DNA of 64,000 nt. Source: JAVVEH01 sp032251435. Its GTDB lineage: Bacteria; Verrucomicrobiota; Lentisphaeria; Oligosphaerales; MVZH01. Shown here piece after piece: positions 43,469-52,765 of the stretch. Within the stretch, counting starts at the first letter, position 1, and every line of letters begins with the position of its first letter. Position numbers and translations under genes: made by a program. The DNA is taken from assembly GCA_032251435.1 (NCBI GenBank), contig JAVVEH010000023.1, positions 1 to 64,000 of the forward strand, in the 5' to 3' direction. Under the pieces are notes generated by a model, which saw only the letters and a list, made by a program, of their open reading frames with translations, was not told where the DNA came from and searched no databases.

Positions 43469-45325
43469 TTATTCAAAGGCGATATCAATGGGAGTTTCAA
43501 GAATGACGCGCAATTGGAACTGTTTTAAATTTTTTATCCCCGAAACGGTCGTGTACGTGACAAAGGCTGTCCCGTCCTTTTTAAATAAGGGGTGATCCTT
43601 CAACCGCTGCTGGAACAATTCCGCCGGCAAAAGGGTGACGGACGGTGACGGGGCAGGGGCTGCTTCAGTGCCGTCAGTTTCCGGCACCGGGGGGTTGAGC
43701 CGCGCCAAATCCTCGGGCTTGAGGGTCAAACTTTCGCCCTCCAAAATAAATCCGGCAATCGTTATTTTCTCAACACCAATCTCTTGGGTCGCCACACCCG
43801 GGCTGCCTTGCGGCTCAAAACCGCCCACGTTGAAAAGCGACTCCCCGCCGCCATCGGCCGGCCTCGCCGTCGAACCGGCGCCCGCGGCTTGTGTCTCGCT
43901 GATGGGTTTGACGCTTTTCAACCACAAATCCGCCGGTTTTAATGACTCAATGGTATTAAAAACCAGGGGTAGTTTTTCCCGCTCAGCCAGAAACGACTCC
44001 AGGAATGTGTATTCCGACCGGGCGGCGGTCACGCGGGACATGGTCCGCTCAATCGTTTTGCGGGTGCTCTCAAGGCGTTCTTTCGTGTTGATGCTTTTCC
44101 GCGCCCGGTCACTGTAAACAGCGTCTTTGCGGGCGAACGCCAGCCAAGCGACAGCCATCATCAAAAGCACGCAGGCGACACTGGCCAGCAGATAAGGCTT
44201 CTTGCGCCGCAGAGCGATTTGACGGACGATGGTTTGCGGCATCAAGCTGACCTCCACCGCGCACTGTCCGCGGAAACGCAGGCCGAGCCCGACGACTTCA
44301 CTGAACATGTGGGCGACGTTTTGCAGCCGCCCCGTGTCAATGCCAGGTCCCATTTGGACACACTGGAAGGGATTGAAATAGGTGACGGGAATGCCGAGTT
44401 TGTCTTCAAAGAAGCGGTCCGTGAATCCCATCGTTGAGCTGCCGCCGGTCAGGTACAGCTTTGTGGGTTTATTGCCTTTCTGTTGCGCTCTGTAAACCCC
44501 GATAGACCGGTTGATTTCCCCGTGCAGGCGTGTCATCACATTCCGGACAATTTTTGAAACGGAAGCGGCCACTTCTGATTCCGGCTCGGCGTAAGCGCCT
44601 CCCAGCGCGACAAAGCCATGCCGACGCTTGAGTTCTTCAGCGTTTTCAAAGTCCATGCTGAATTCTTTGCCGATCTGCTGGGAAATGGAATGTCCGGCAA
44701 TGGGAATGGTCCGGGCGAAAAACTGCTGTTCGTCGGCGAACAGCAAGTTTGTACTGCGGTCACCGAGATTCAGCAGCATCGCGCAGCCGTCATCGCCAAT
44801 GGAATTAGCCCGGGCGGCATTGTAGGCGGCGGCGGGGGCGACATCAACGAGGACAGGCTCGAGCCCGGCGTTCTGAATGGATGTGGTTATTTCCTCGACG
44901 ATCTCGTTTTTAATGACGACAAACATCACTTCGAGCTCATCGGCGCCGGGATTGGATATTAGCTGGTAGTCCCAAACCACCTCTTCCATGGGAAACGGGA
45001 CATTTTGACGCGCTTCAAATTCAACAATTTGCCGAACACGGGATTCTTCCTCAGCGACCGGCGGCAAGGGCACAAACCGGGTGAGCGCGTATTGCCCGGA
45101 TATGGAGACCAGCGCTTTTTTGGAGCCGTAATCACCCGCCGCGAGCATGTCGCTCAAGACAGACGTGATCACAAATCCGCGTGTGCCTTCTGTCAGCTCT
45201 TCCCCGTATTCACGGTAATCAAACGACAACAGGGTGATACTGTTGCCGGGGCCATAAGCGAACTCCGCGAGTTTGATACTCGCGGCGCCTATGTCAAGAG
45301 CCAGAACCCGAGATGATTTAGCCAT
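43469..45325 (-). CDS. pilM: PilM-PilN fusion-like pilus assembly protein (Amuc_1101-like)
   Basis: A 618-residue protein. The first 350 residues are an actin-like PilM ATPase: VLALDIGAASIKLAEF (phosphate 1), LVDVAPAAAYNAARA, MLLNLGDRSTNLLFADEQQF (phosphate 2) and KLYLTGGSSTMGFTDRF (adenosine loop). A membrane helix (about 375-397, PYLLASVACVLLMMAVAWLA) and a coiled coil with a C-terminal periplasmic domain of PilN type follow. Classical systems have PilM and PilN as separate genes joined by the PilN N terminus, so the fusion makes that link covalent. Gene order agrees with Amuc_1101. Confidence 0.88.
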   Translation of the reverse strand: MAKSSRVLALDIGAASIKLAEFAYGPGNSITLLSFDYREYGEELTEGTRGFVITSVLSDMLAAGDYGSKKALVSISGQYALTRFVPLPPVAEEESRVRQIVEFEARQNVPFPMEEVVWDYQLISNPGADELEVMFVVIKNEIVEEITTSIQNAGLEPVLVDVAPAAAYNAARANSIGDDGCAMLLNLGDRSTNLLFADEQQFFARTIPIAGHSISQQIGKEFSMDFENAEELKRRHGFVALGGAYAEPESEVAASVSKIVRNVMTRLHGEINRSIGVYRAQQKGNKPTKLYLTGGSSTMGFTDRFFEDKLGIPVTYFNPFQCVQMGPGIDTGRLQNVAHMFSEVVGLGLRFRGQCAVEVSLMPQTIVRQIALRRKKPYLLASVACVLLMMAVAWLAFARKDAVYSDRARKSINTKERLESTRKTIERTMSRVTAARSEYTFLESFLAEREKLPLVFNTIESLKPADLWLKSVKPISETQAAGAGSTARPADGGGESLFNVGGFEPQGSPGVATQEIGVEKITIAGFILEGESLTLKPEDLARLNPPVPETDGTEAAPAPSPSVTLLPAELFQQRLKDHPLFKKDGTAFVTYTTVSGIKNLKQFQLRVILETPIDIAFE

Positions 45326-45390
45326 GCCGTTTCTCTATTCGTTTTCTCTAACTGAAAAGCGGACAAAGCGGACGCCGCTTGACCGATCAT

Positions 45391-46041
45391 TTATTTCGCC
45401 ACCGGTTTTTCCGACGGCCGTTCAGGAACCCATGTGTCATGGTCCATGCCAAACCAAGGCGACTCCGTCCTGGACAGCAGAACATTATCGACCCGGTTGA
45501 CTAACGGGCTCTGCCACCATTTCGCCGGAACACCGCGGACAGACCCCTTGGGGTACTGAAACTCTCCCACTTTAATACCATCTGACAAAATTTCCACATA
45601 AATGACGACTTTGCTTGTTCCAATCGGCGCGTTTCTTGATGAGTAGTAGCGCCGGATATCACGCGGAGAGAGATAAACAACGCCTTTTTGTTTGGCCTTT
45701 CCGTCAGCTTCAATCTTGTCGTAGGTGATTGATTTGGTGAAGACCAGACGCTCGGTTTCAGCCCCCAGAAGCAATATGTTCCACTTAAATGTGATGTTAT
45801 CCAGCCAACCGTCGCGGGCGGTGACTTGATACTCGCAAACCATTTGCAACCAGTTTTCACTGGTTTCCGTGTAACTGAAACTCTTTTCCTTGAAGTCGGG
45901 GCTTTTGGGCTGGTCAAGGTGAAATTTGTCGAGCGTGAAGACAGGTGTCGCGCCGCGTTGCTGGGCGGAGGCGGCCGGAACCGCGAAAAGGACAAGAAAC
46001 AAGGCAACCCCTAAAGATGGAATGATGAAAAACGATTTCAT
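45391..46041 (-). CDS. Exported protein at the head of the pilus operon (Amuc_1102-like position)
   Basis: A 216-residue protein with a clear signal peptide (MKSFFIIPSLGVALFLVLFA, cleavage after about ASA) and a beta-rich mature part: TPVFTLDKFHLDQPKSPD, DNITFKWNILLLGAETERLV, VVYLSPRDIRRYYSSRN. The start is the ATG at 46041 behind CAGGAGGCCAAAAA. It is the first gene before pilM. In Akkermansia Amuc_1102 has this position and an immunoglobulin-like, pilin-related fold; equivalence here is by context and form only. Confidence 0.7.
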   Translation of the reverse strand: MKSFFIIPSLGVALFLVLFAVPAASAQQRGATPVFTLDKFHLDQPKSPDFKEKSFSYTETSENWLQMVCEYQVTARDGWLDNITFKWNILLLGAETERLVFTKSITYDKIEADGKAKQKGVVYLSPRDIRRYYSSRNAPIGTSKVVIYVEILSDGIKVGEFQYPKGSVRGVPAKWWQSPLVNRVDNVLLSRTESPWFGMDHDTWVPERPSEKPVAK

Positions 46042-46601
46042 TTTTTGGCCTCCTGTTTTTGGGGAAAAACAATAAAATTTACGGCGAAGATACATATATC
46101 GTCTCAAATGGCAGTGTGCAAGCCCTTATGGGGAATTTTATGTAAGGCCTCAGTCTCGGGGGGAGTGTGAGGGCGAACGTCCAACGTCGAATTGAAGACG
46201 GATGGCGGACAGAGGCGGGATTCTGGCGGATTTCATTCGGTGTTGGACGTTGGACGTTCGGATTTGAACCGCATTTCGCATTTCGAGGAGTAACCGGGGC
46301 CAGGTTTAACATGCCAACCTCGTTGTCGTAATCGATATCAATATCGGGTTCCCAAAGAAACCGGGGCTGGCAACCAGTAACCGGGACCGGCGGCGGACAT
46401 TTAATTGCGCCGCGCCGGTGTCCTATGTGAGGATGTTGACGACATCCTGATGACCGCTATATTGACAGAGCCGACCGGTAAAGACCGCGGGCGTTCGTGT
46501 TAACGGGTGTTCCTTCGTCGGCGCCAGGACCGTCCGCGGCCACGCCTCATTATCCATCCATTCGGGGTGCAAAAGCCCAATAGGGGACTAAGAAGGATAT
46601 C
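46042..46601. other. Long intergenic region with an inverted repeat
   Basis: 560 bases without a gene, expected to hold divergent promoters of the pil operon and the NYN gene. A perfect 15-bp inverted repeat CGAACGTCCAACGTC (46174-46188) with its complement (46246-46260) encloses 57 bases. Short hairpins include CGATATCAATATCG (near 46333) and AGGATGTTGACGACATCCT (near 46431). A structured RNA is possible; I recognise none. Confidence 0.5.
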
Positions 46602-47411
46602 ATGTCTAACAAATCCGACACAAAAATAATGGCTCTGTTCTGTGACTTTGAAAACGTCGCGCTGGGGGTCAAGGACACCGCTGGGCCCAAGTTTAACATC
46701 GGCCTGGTGTTGGAACGGTTGCTGCTCAAAGGCAATATCGTGGTGAAAAAGGCCTATTGTGACTGGGCCAGGTACCGGGACTACAAGCCGGCGATGCACG
46801 AGGCCGCTTTTGAGTTGATTGAAATTCCCCATGTGAAAATGTCCGGGAAAAATTCCGCTGATATCCGCATGGTGGTGGACGCCTTGGATCTGTGTTACAC
46901 CAAAGAGCATGTGGACACGTTTGTGGTGATCAGCGGCGATTCTGATTTTTCTCCCTTGGTCAGTAAATTACGGGAGAATAACAAGACTGTCGTGGGGGTC
47001 GGAGTGAAAAATTCCACGTCTGATTTGTTAATCAGTAATTGTGACGAGTTTATTTACTATGACGATTTGGTGAATAAAACGCCCCGTCGTCCGCCGCGCC
47101 CGCCGAAATCCAGTCCGTCGGCGTCAAAAACAACGAAAAGTTCAAAGGCCGGTGATAAAAAGCAGGCGGCCTGGGAACTCATTGCCGAGACATACGAGGC
47201 GTTATTGGAAGACCGGGGAGCGGAAGATAAAATTTGGGGATCCATGATCAAACAGGCGCTTAAACGTCGGCAGCCGGGATTCTCTGAATCGTATTACGGG
47301 TTCCGTTCGTTTGGCGAAATGATCAAGGAAGCGGTTGAGAACGGTGTTCTCGACGCGGAGCGCGATGAGAAGTCGGGGGGATATATCATTAACGGTTGCC
47401 GTGATAAATAA
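46602..47411 (+). CDS. NYN-domain protein with C-terminal LOTUS/OST-HTH domain
   Basis: A 269-residue putative RNase or RNA-binding protein of the LabA/PIN-like group. The N-terminal NYN domain (about 8-150) has the acidic residues expected for metal binding: ALFCDFENVALG, KNSADIRMVVDALDL and FVVISGDSDFSPLVSKLREN. A basic proline-serine linker (about 165-190) leads to a winged-helix LOTUS-type domain (AWELIAETYEALLEDRGAED, MIKQALKRRQPGFSESYYGF). LOTUS domains in such proteins bind RNA. The ATG follows CTAAGAAGGATATC, a good ribosome site. The stop overlaps the next start. Confidence 0.88.
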   Translation: MSNKSDTKIMALFCDFENVALGVKDTAGPKFNIGLVLERLLLKGNIVVKKAYCDWARYRDYKPAMHEAAFELIEIPHVKMSGKNSADIRMVVDALDLCYTKEHVDTFVVISGDSDFSPLVSKLRENNKTVVGVGVKNSTSDLLISNCDEFIYYDDLVNKTPRRPPRPPKSSPSASKTTKSSKAGDKKQAAWELIAETYEALLEDRGAEDKIWGSMIKQALKRRQPGFSESYYGFRSFGEMIKEAVENGVLDAERDEKSGGYIINGCRDK

Positions 47412-48898
47412 TGGTCTTCGGAGCCATGCGCATATTTAAGGCGGACACCGGGCGCGCCGTCGGCCGCGTCGGTCTGTCGCTGATGATGATGACCTGCGGG
47501 TGCGCCAGCCTGAAGGACATGTCCGGGTGTCCGCGTCGGGACATGACGGCCGCCATCGACACGGTTCTCCAGTCGGACGCGTTGCGGACCGCCCAGACCG
47601 CTGTCTTTGTTCAACGAATGGACACGGGGGCGGTGATGTACGCCCGTTCGGCGGACACGCAACTGGTCCCGGCTTCAAATGTGAAGCTGATCACCGGCGC
47701 GGGGGCGCTGTTGACATGGGGGCCGGACCGGCGGTTCCGGACAGCCCTCGCCCTTGCCGGTGGTGTGTCGGACGGGATTTTGAACGGCGACTTGGTCGTC
47801 TGTTCGGAAGGCGATCCGTCACTGCGGGTGGAATTCACGGACAATCCGCTGTCGTGTTTTGAACAGTGGGCGGCTGATCTGAATCGCCGCGGGGTCCGCG
47901 AGGCGAGGGGGGATATTGTCTTGTTGGAGAATCCACGCGGGCTGGCTGGTTATGGCGCCGGTTGGGCTCTGGATGATCTTCCCTGGGGGTACGCGGCCCC
48001 GGTGTCACGGCACCAAATCCACGGCAACCGCGTCACAGTGGACATGGATCCGCCCGAGGCGGGGAAAGAAACGTGTTCCATACGGGTGTTCCCTCCTCAG
48101 GCTGAAACGTGGATTGACTGCCAGGTGACGACCGCCGCCGAAGGCCCCGTCACGGTGTCTTGGCGCCCGGGGAAAGCGGGCCTGCGCGTCCGGGGCGGGC
48201 TGCCTCCCAGGAGCGTTCCAGAGCGGCTTCGCCTGGGGGCGCCTGAACCAGTGGAGCTCTATGGAATGATTCTCAAAGACACGCTGGCGACCCATGGGAT
48301 CGCTGTCACCGGGAGGGTTGTGTGTCAGTCAGCGTGGCATTCCCAAGCGGACCTGTCGTTTTTAACGCCATGGTTTTCAGCCCCCGTTTCAGACTTGGTG
48401 ACGGTCATGTTGAGAGAAAGTGACAATGTGTTGGCTGAAAGCCTTGTCCGGCTCGCCGACGGGGAGGGACGGTTTCTTTCGGATCCGGGGCGCCACATGA
48501 TCAAGGAAAAACTAACGGCCGCCGGTGTGGATCTGACTCATGTCCGTTATGCGGACGGATCCGGCCTGAGCCGGTACAATCATGTCAGCGCCCGGCAACT
48601 GGTGTCCGTTCTGCGCGTGATGGGGAACAGTCGACACGGCGATGTCTGGCGGCGCTCATTGCCCCTGGCTGGTGAGGAGGGAACCCTGAGCCATCGGTTT
48701 ATCCACACGCCTTTGGCGGGAAATTTGCGGGCCAAAACCGGGTCGATGTCGTCAATCCGGGCGCTAAGCGGCTACTTCACCGGGCGATCAGGAGAGGAGT
48801 ACGCGTTTTGCATCTTGGTCAACGGCGCGTCGGCGCCGGGTCGTGATGTGACCGCGGCGGTTGACAAAATGGTGTCGCTCTTTTACCATGCGTTGTGA
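47411..48898 (+). CDS. dacB: D-alanyl-D-alanine carboxypeptidase, DacB/PBP4 type
   Basis: A class C, low-molecular-mass penicillin-binding protein that trims peptidoglycan peptides. The 495-residue protein has the three active-site motifs: SNVK in PASNVKLITGAGALLTWG (Ser89, Lys92), SDN in LRESDNVLAESLVRLA, and KTG in AKTGSMSSIRALSGYFTG, with the large insertion typical of PBP4 between the first two. A hydrophobic start with GLSLMMMTCGCAS suggests a lipoprotein or short export signal. The ATG overlaps the NYN stop codon; a second ATG five codons later is equally usable. It implies a peptidoglycan wall, which not all PVC bacteria keep in classical form. Confidence 0.9.
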   Translation: MVFGAMRIFKADTGRAVGRVGLSLMMMTCGCASLKDMSGCPRRDMTAAIDTVLQSDALRTAQTAVFVQRMDTGAVMYARSADTQLVPASNVKLITGAGALLTWGPDRRFRTALALAGGVSDGILNGDLVVCSEGDPSLRVEFTDNPLSCFEQWAADLNRRGVREARGDIVLLENPRGLAGYGAGWALDDLPWGYAAPVSRHQIHGNRVTVDMDPPEAGKETCSIRVFPPQAETWIDCQVTTAAEGPVTVSWRPGKAGLRVRGGLPPRSVPERLRLGAPEPVELYGMILKDTLATHGIAVTGRVVCQSAWHSQADLSFLTPWFSAPVSDLVTVMLRESDNVLAESLVRLADGEGRFLSDPGRHMIKEKLTAAGVDLTHVRYADGSGLSRYNHVSARQLVSVLRVMGNSRHGDVWRRSLPLAGEEGTLSHRFIHTPLAGNLRAKTGSMSSIRALSGYFTGRSGEEYAFCILVNGASAPGRDVTAAVDKMVSLFYHAL

Positions 48899-48925
48899 CG
48901 CGTGTCCACCCGTTTTTCAAGGGGG

Positions 48926-50794
48926 TCACGGCAACGGGGCGCCGGTGGCGCGGGCCTGTCGCAACGCTTCTAACTTGGCGGGGTCAATCCACCAGAAATG
49001 CATCGCCGCGGTAGTGGGATAGACCTTTGAACAGTGCTTTTCGGGCATGCCGAATTTGTTCCAGTAAAGCGTGCGGTCCACCGGCACATTCCAGTGGGGA
49101 ACCAGAATGCAGTTAGCCATCAGCAACCGGTCCAAGGCTTGCCCGTGAAAGACGAGTTCCCGCCGGGATTTGGCGGTGACCAGTTCGCTGAGCACCGCGT
49201 CGACCGCGGGATTTTTCAGGCCGGTGAAGTTCCAACTGCCGGGCGTGTCAGCGGCTTGGCTGCCGAAATAATCCAGTTGCTCATTGCCAATGGAGTCGCT
49301 TTGTCCGTAGCCTATGACAATCATATCATAATCAAACGCCCGTACGCGCTTTTCGTATTCCGCCGGTTGCAGGGTGGTGACGCGCATGTCCACCCCCAGA
49401 CTCCGCAACCGCTGCTGGTATGGTTCGGCGATCCGTTCCCAGGTTTTGGAATGCAAGAGAAGCTCAAAGGAAAGCCGCTGCCCGTTCCGGGCGCGGATGC
49501 CGTCAGGCCGCAGTCGCCAGTCCACGCTTTCCAGGAGAATTTCCGCTTGTTTCGCGGCGATCCCAGGCGCGAGTCCCTCTCCCGGCGCCCTGAGTCCCTT
49601 TGACAGCGCCATTTTGGGCACGGCTTCAGCCCCATGGGTCAGCCGCAGTTGATGAAGATAAGCGGCCATGTCGGGCCCCGGGGGATCCAGGTTTGTCATG
49701 TCCGGACTGTTGCCATAGAAGCAATTGGCCCGTTGGTACTGATCATAAAAAAGATTGCGGTTCATCCAGTCAAAATCCATGGCCATGGCGAGAGCGAACC
49801 GGGTTTTCAGGGATGAAAACACGTCGCGGCGAAGATTAAAGCCGAATCCCTGCATGCCCATCGGGCGCTGGTGCGGAATCTCCCGGCGGACAATGTAATT
49901 TTTTTTCACAAAGGGACCGCTGAAATCCAACGCCCAGTCTTTGGAGCTGGTCACATAGAGGATGTCATATTGACCGCCTTTGAACGCTTCTTTGCGGGCG
50001 ACATCATCCAGATAGACCTTGGCGGTGATCCTGTCGAAATTGTACATCCCCTGTGATTTAGGTAAATCCTTCGCCCACCAGTCGGGATTACGACGGACAG
50101 TGATGAATTTGCCGAACTCGCAGGCCTCAACCACATACGGGCCTGAGCCTATCGCGATCTGGTCGAAATCCTTGCCGAACACCTTCCCTTCGCCGCCATA
50201 AATGTGCTTGGGCAAAATCCCCAGTTCGCCGAGAATCAACGGCAGTTCTTGATTCGGGCGTTTGAAGTGGAAACGGACCGTTAAGTCATCCAGTTTTTCC
50301 GCCCGGTCCACATCGGCGAAATACTGCTTGAAGCGGGGATTGTATTCCGGGTCGCTCATGATGTCAAAGGAGAAGACGAAATCATCCGCCCGCACGGGAC
50401 GACCATCGGAAAAGGCCGCTTCCGGGCGGATGGAATAGGTCAAACTAAGGCGGTCTTCCGCCAAATCAATCGTTTTCACTAAGTGACCATAGGTGGAGAA
50501 GGGCTCATTTTCCGCATGGGATTTGATTGTGGGTGACTCAAAAATCAGGGACAGCAAGGGTGCCGGCAACCCTTTCAACGCGAATTGGTTGAGGGTGGTG
50601 AAATTATCGCTTTGCATGACCAGGGTGCCGCCCTTGGGCGCCGCGGGATTCACGTACGGGAACGGGTCGTCCTCAGCCAGTTTTAAATCATCCGGTCCAT
50701 AGAGTCCCAATCCGTGCGCCGGGTCGCACATGGCCGGCGAGGCGAGAAAAAACAGCGGGGTGATAGCCGCGGTGATCAGTGGTTTAAGCATCAT
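48926..50794 (-). CDS. YejA-like extracellular solute-binding protein (family 5)
   Basis: A periplasmic binding protein of 622 residues for peptides or similar ligands. A signal peptide (MMLKPLITAAITPLFFLASP, then AMC) precedes the family segments NPAAPKGGTLV, TYSIRPEAAFSDGRPVRADD, and GSGPYVVEACEFGKFITVRR. Length, the HGLGLYG start and the NRNLFYDQYQRANCFYGNSP segment resemble YejA rather than OppA. No ABC permease or ATPase genes follow, so the partner is elsewhere. The first ATG lies one base after the sppA-like stop. Confidence 0.9.
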   Translation of the reverse strand: MMLKPLITAAITPLFFLASPAMCDPAHGLGLYGPDDLKLAEDDPFPYVNPAAPKGGTLVMQSDNFTTLNQFALKGLPAPLLSLIFESPTIKSHAENEPFSTYGHLVKTIDLAEDRLSLTYSIRPEAAFSDGRPVRADDFVFSFDIMSDPEYNPRFKQYFADVDRAEKLDDLTVRFHFKRPNQELPLILGELGILPKHIYGGEGKVFGKDFDQIAIGSGPYVVEACEFGKFITVRRNPDWWAKDLPKSQGMYNFDRITAKVYLDDVARKEAFKGGQYDILYVTSSKDWALDFSGPFVKKNYIVRREIPHQRPMGMQGFGFNLRRDVFSSLKTRFALAMAMDFDWMNRNLFYDQYQRANCFYGNSPDMTNLDPPGPDMAAYLHQLRLTHGAEAVPKMALSKGLRAPGEGLAPGIAAKQAEILLESVDWRLRPDGIRARNGQRLSFELLLHSKTWERIAEPYQQRLRSLGVDMRVTTLQPAEYEKRVRAFDYDMIVIGYGQSDSIGNEQLDYFGSQAADTPGSWNFTGLKNPAVDAVLSELVTAKSRRELVFHGQALDRLLMANCILVPHWNVPVDRTLYWNKFGMPEKHCSKVYPTTAAMHFWWIDPAKLEALRQARATGAPLP

Positions 50795-50795
50795 G

Positions 50796-51908
50796 TCACT
50801 CCATTAAATTCGGCATCATGTAATAGATTTGGGTGGGCTCCAGCGCCGGCAGCGCGGATTCCAGGCCCGTTGTGATCTCAACCTTTGTGTCGGCCTTGGC
50901 GAAGAGTAATTCGGGCAGGGACAACGCCCGCTCATAGCGGATGATGTCAGCCTCCTCCAGCAGCGCCAGGCGCTTGGCGGCGGCGAGGGCGTTTTCAAAA
51001 TATCCGCACTCGTCAACCAGTCCCAGTTCCAGCGCCTGCCGGCCGAGCAGGACGCGGCCGTCGCCAAAGGGGGATTCCTTGACATCCTCCCAGGTTAAAA
51101 ATTTATCCCGCCCTTCGGCGACCACGATGCAAAACCGACGGAAGGTCTCATCGACCAACTGCTGGACATAGGCGTTGACTTTCGCGGCTTCCGCGGGGTC
51201 CCGTTCCCGACCGCCACTGAGCATGTCTTTCATCATTCCAGACCGGATCGCCGTATTTTTCACCCCGATTTTTTCCAGCAACCCGTTATACTGATAGTGG
51301 GGAATAATAACTCCGATGCTGCCGGTGAGGGTCACTTCATTGGCGACAATATAATCCGCGGCCGCCGCGATATAGTAGCCCCCGGACGCGCAGACGGACC
51401 GCATGCAGACCACGACGGGCAGGTCGATCCGGGCGACGGCGTTATAAATCTCATCACTGGGCAGCACCGCCCCGCCGGGGGTGTCCATGTTTAAAACAAT
51501 GGCCTTGACCCGCTCATCGCGCTGGACCTCCTGGAGAATGGTTTTAATCGTTTCCGGGTTGACGCTTTTCGGTGATTTTCCCCCGAGGATTGGGCCGTGA
51601 ATGTCAACGACCGCGACGCGGTCATCGACATCCGCCGCGTCGTGTAAAACGGTTTGCGAAATGGACCAGTCCCGGGGCGCGCCCATCGAGCCGCCGCCGA
51701 TGATCGCCGCGGCGAACAGAACCATCATGGCGACTCCGGACAGAGCGATGGTGAGGGCGCCGCCTATCACGACCGCCCACAAGCATCCCCGCTGTTTTTT
51801 CGGCCGGGGGGCGGACTGGGCGCGCCGGGGTGGAGCGCCGGGCGCCGTCGGGGGCATCGGCATGGCGCGGGCGTCGGACCGGTAATAGTCGGCAGTGGAT
51901 TCGTTCAT
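50796..51908 (-). CDS. sppA: Signal peptide peptidase SppA-like serine protease (S49)
   Basis: A 370-residue membrane protease of the short, single-domain SppA type. A cytoplasmic proline-rich N terminus (PMPPTAPGAPPRRAQSAPRP) is followed by a membrane helix (about 42-72) and the periplasmic catalytic domain with the nucleophile Ser175 in SVCASGGYYIAAAA and the base Lys227 in RSGMMKDMLSGG. The dyad of S49 peptidases is thus complete. The start is the ATG at 51908 behind AAGGAATCAACG; the longer frame begins within the thiD end. It lies between thiD (17 bases upstream) and the yejA-like gene. Confidence 0.92.
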   Translation of the reverse strand: MNESTADYYRSDARAMPMPPTAPGAPPRRAQSAPRPKKQRGCLWAVVIGGALTIALSGVAMMVLFAAAIIGGGSMGAPRDWSISQTVLHDAADVDDRVAVVDIHGPILGGKSPKSVNPETIKTILQEVQRDERVKAIVLNMDTPGGAVLPSDEIYNAVARIDLPVVVCMRSVCASGGYYIAAAADYIVANEVTLTGSIGVIIPHYQYNGLLEKIGVKNTAIRSGMMKDMLSGGRERDPAEAAKVNAYVQQLVDETFRRFCIVVAEGRDKFLTWEDVKESPFGDGRVLLGRQALELGLVDECGYFENALAAAKRLALLEEADIIRYERALSLPELLFAKADTKVEITTGLESALPALEPTQIYYMMPNLME

Positions 51909-51925
51909 CGTTGATTCCTTATGGT

Positions 51926-52756
51926 TTAAAGCCTGGTCACTGAAATGTCCGCTATAGGCAGGTTTGGCGCTGGCCACATGGTCCACGTTTTTTCCCCGAT
52001 CCGCGCGCAATGTTTAAGGGCCCCGAACACATACGCTTTGCCCTGTCGGACAACATCGATCAGGGGGGTGTCGGGATGGATGGACAGCGCCGCGGCGCAG
52101 GCCGATGACAGTGAACACCCCGTGCCATGGGTGGCGGGCGCGTCAATCACCGGGGAAGACAAGCGCCAAATCCCTTCGGGCGTGGCGAGAATGTCCGTGG
52201 AACGATCCGCCCGGTTGTGTCCGCCTTTAACCAAAACAGGCACTCCCAAGGTGTCCAGCAGCTGGCTGGCGAGACGCGGGCCATCCGCGTCCGCGTCCGC
52301 GGTGAGGGCGCGCGCCTCGGGAATATTCGGGGTGATCAAGGTCGCCCGGGGGATAAGCCGTTCCTTCAGCGCGCGGACCGCGGCCTCAGGTAACAGCCGC
52401 GCGCCGCTGGTGGCGATCATCACCGGGTCGATCACCAGCGGGACATCCCAGTCGGCCAGCTCATCCGCCACGACGGTGATGAGCTCGGCGGAAAACAACA
52501 TACCGATTTTCACCGCGCCCACGGCGAACGCCGCCCGCACAGCTTGTATCTGTTGCCGGAGTATGGTGGCCGTCACTCCTTGAACGCCGGTCACCGCCGT
52601 CGGATTCTGCGCGGTCACCGCGGTCACCGCGGTGGCGCCGAAAACTCCGAACGCGGTGAAGGCCCGCAAATCCGCCTGGATTCCCGCTCCGCCGCCGCTG
52701 TCACTGCCGGCGATACTTAAAGCCACCGGCTGAAAAGAGTGTGATTCACACGTCAA
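51926..52756 (-). CDS. thiD: Hydroxymethylpyrimidine/phosphomethylpyrimidine kinase
   Basis: Phosphorylates HMP and HMP-P in thiamine synthesis. The 276-residue ribokinase-fold protein opens with ALSIAGSDSGGGAGIQADLR, has TAVTAVTAQNPTAVTGVQGV, DPVMIATSGARLL and TPNIPEARALT, and closes with APATHGTGCSLSSACAAALS, which holds the catalytic Asp/anion-hole loop (here the usual Asp of DTxGxGD is seen as GTGCSLSSA, as in ThiD). It begins with a TTG 9 bases after the tonB stop behind GTGAAGGTC. No riboswitch is visible upstream, and no other thiamine gene is in the window. Confidence 0.92.
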   Translation of the reverse strand: MTCESHSFQPVALSIAGSDSGGGAGIQADLRAFTAFGVFGATAVTAVTAQNPTAVTGVQGVTATILRQQIQAVRAAFAVGAVKIGMLFSAELITVVADELADWDVPLVIDPVMIATSGARLLPEAAVRALKERLIPRATLITPNIPEARALTADADADGPRLASQLLDTLGVPVLVKGGHNRADRSTDILATPEGIWRLSSPVIDAPATHGTGCSLSSACAAALSIHPDTPLIDVVRQGKAYVFGALKHCARIGEKTWTMWPAPNLPIADISVTRL

Positions 52757-52765
52757 AATAGACCT

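Noticed and set aside
46300..46560. A tRNA or known structured RNA in the long spacer before the NYN gene
   Set aside because: Several short hairpins exist but no cloverleaf, T-loop sequence or other recognisable consensus.
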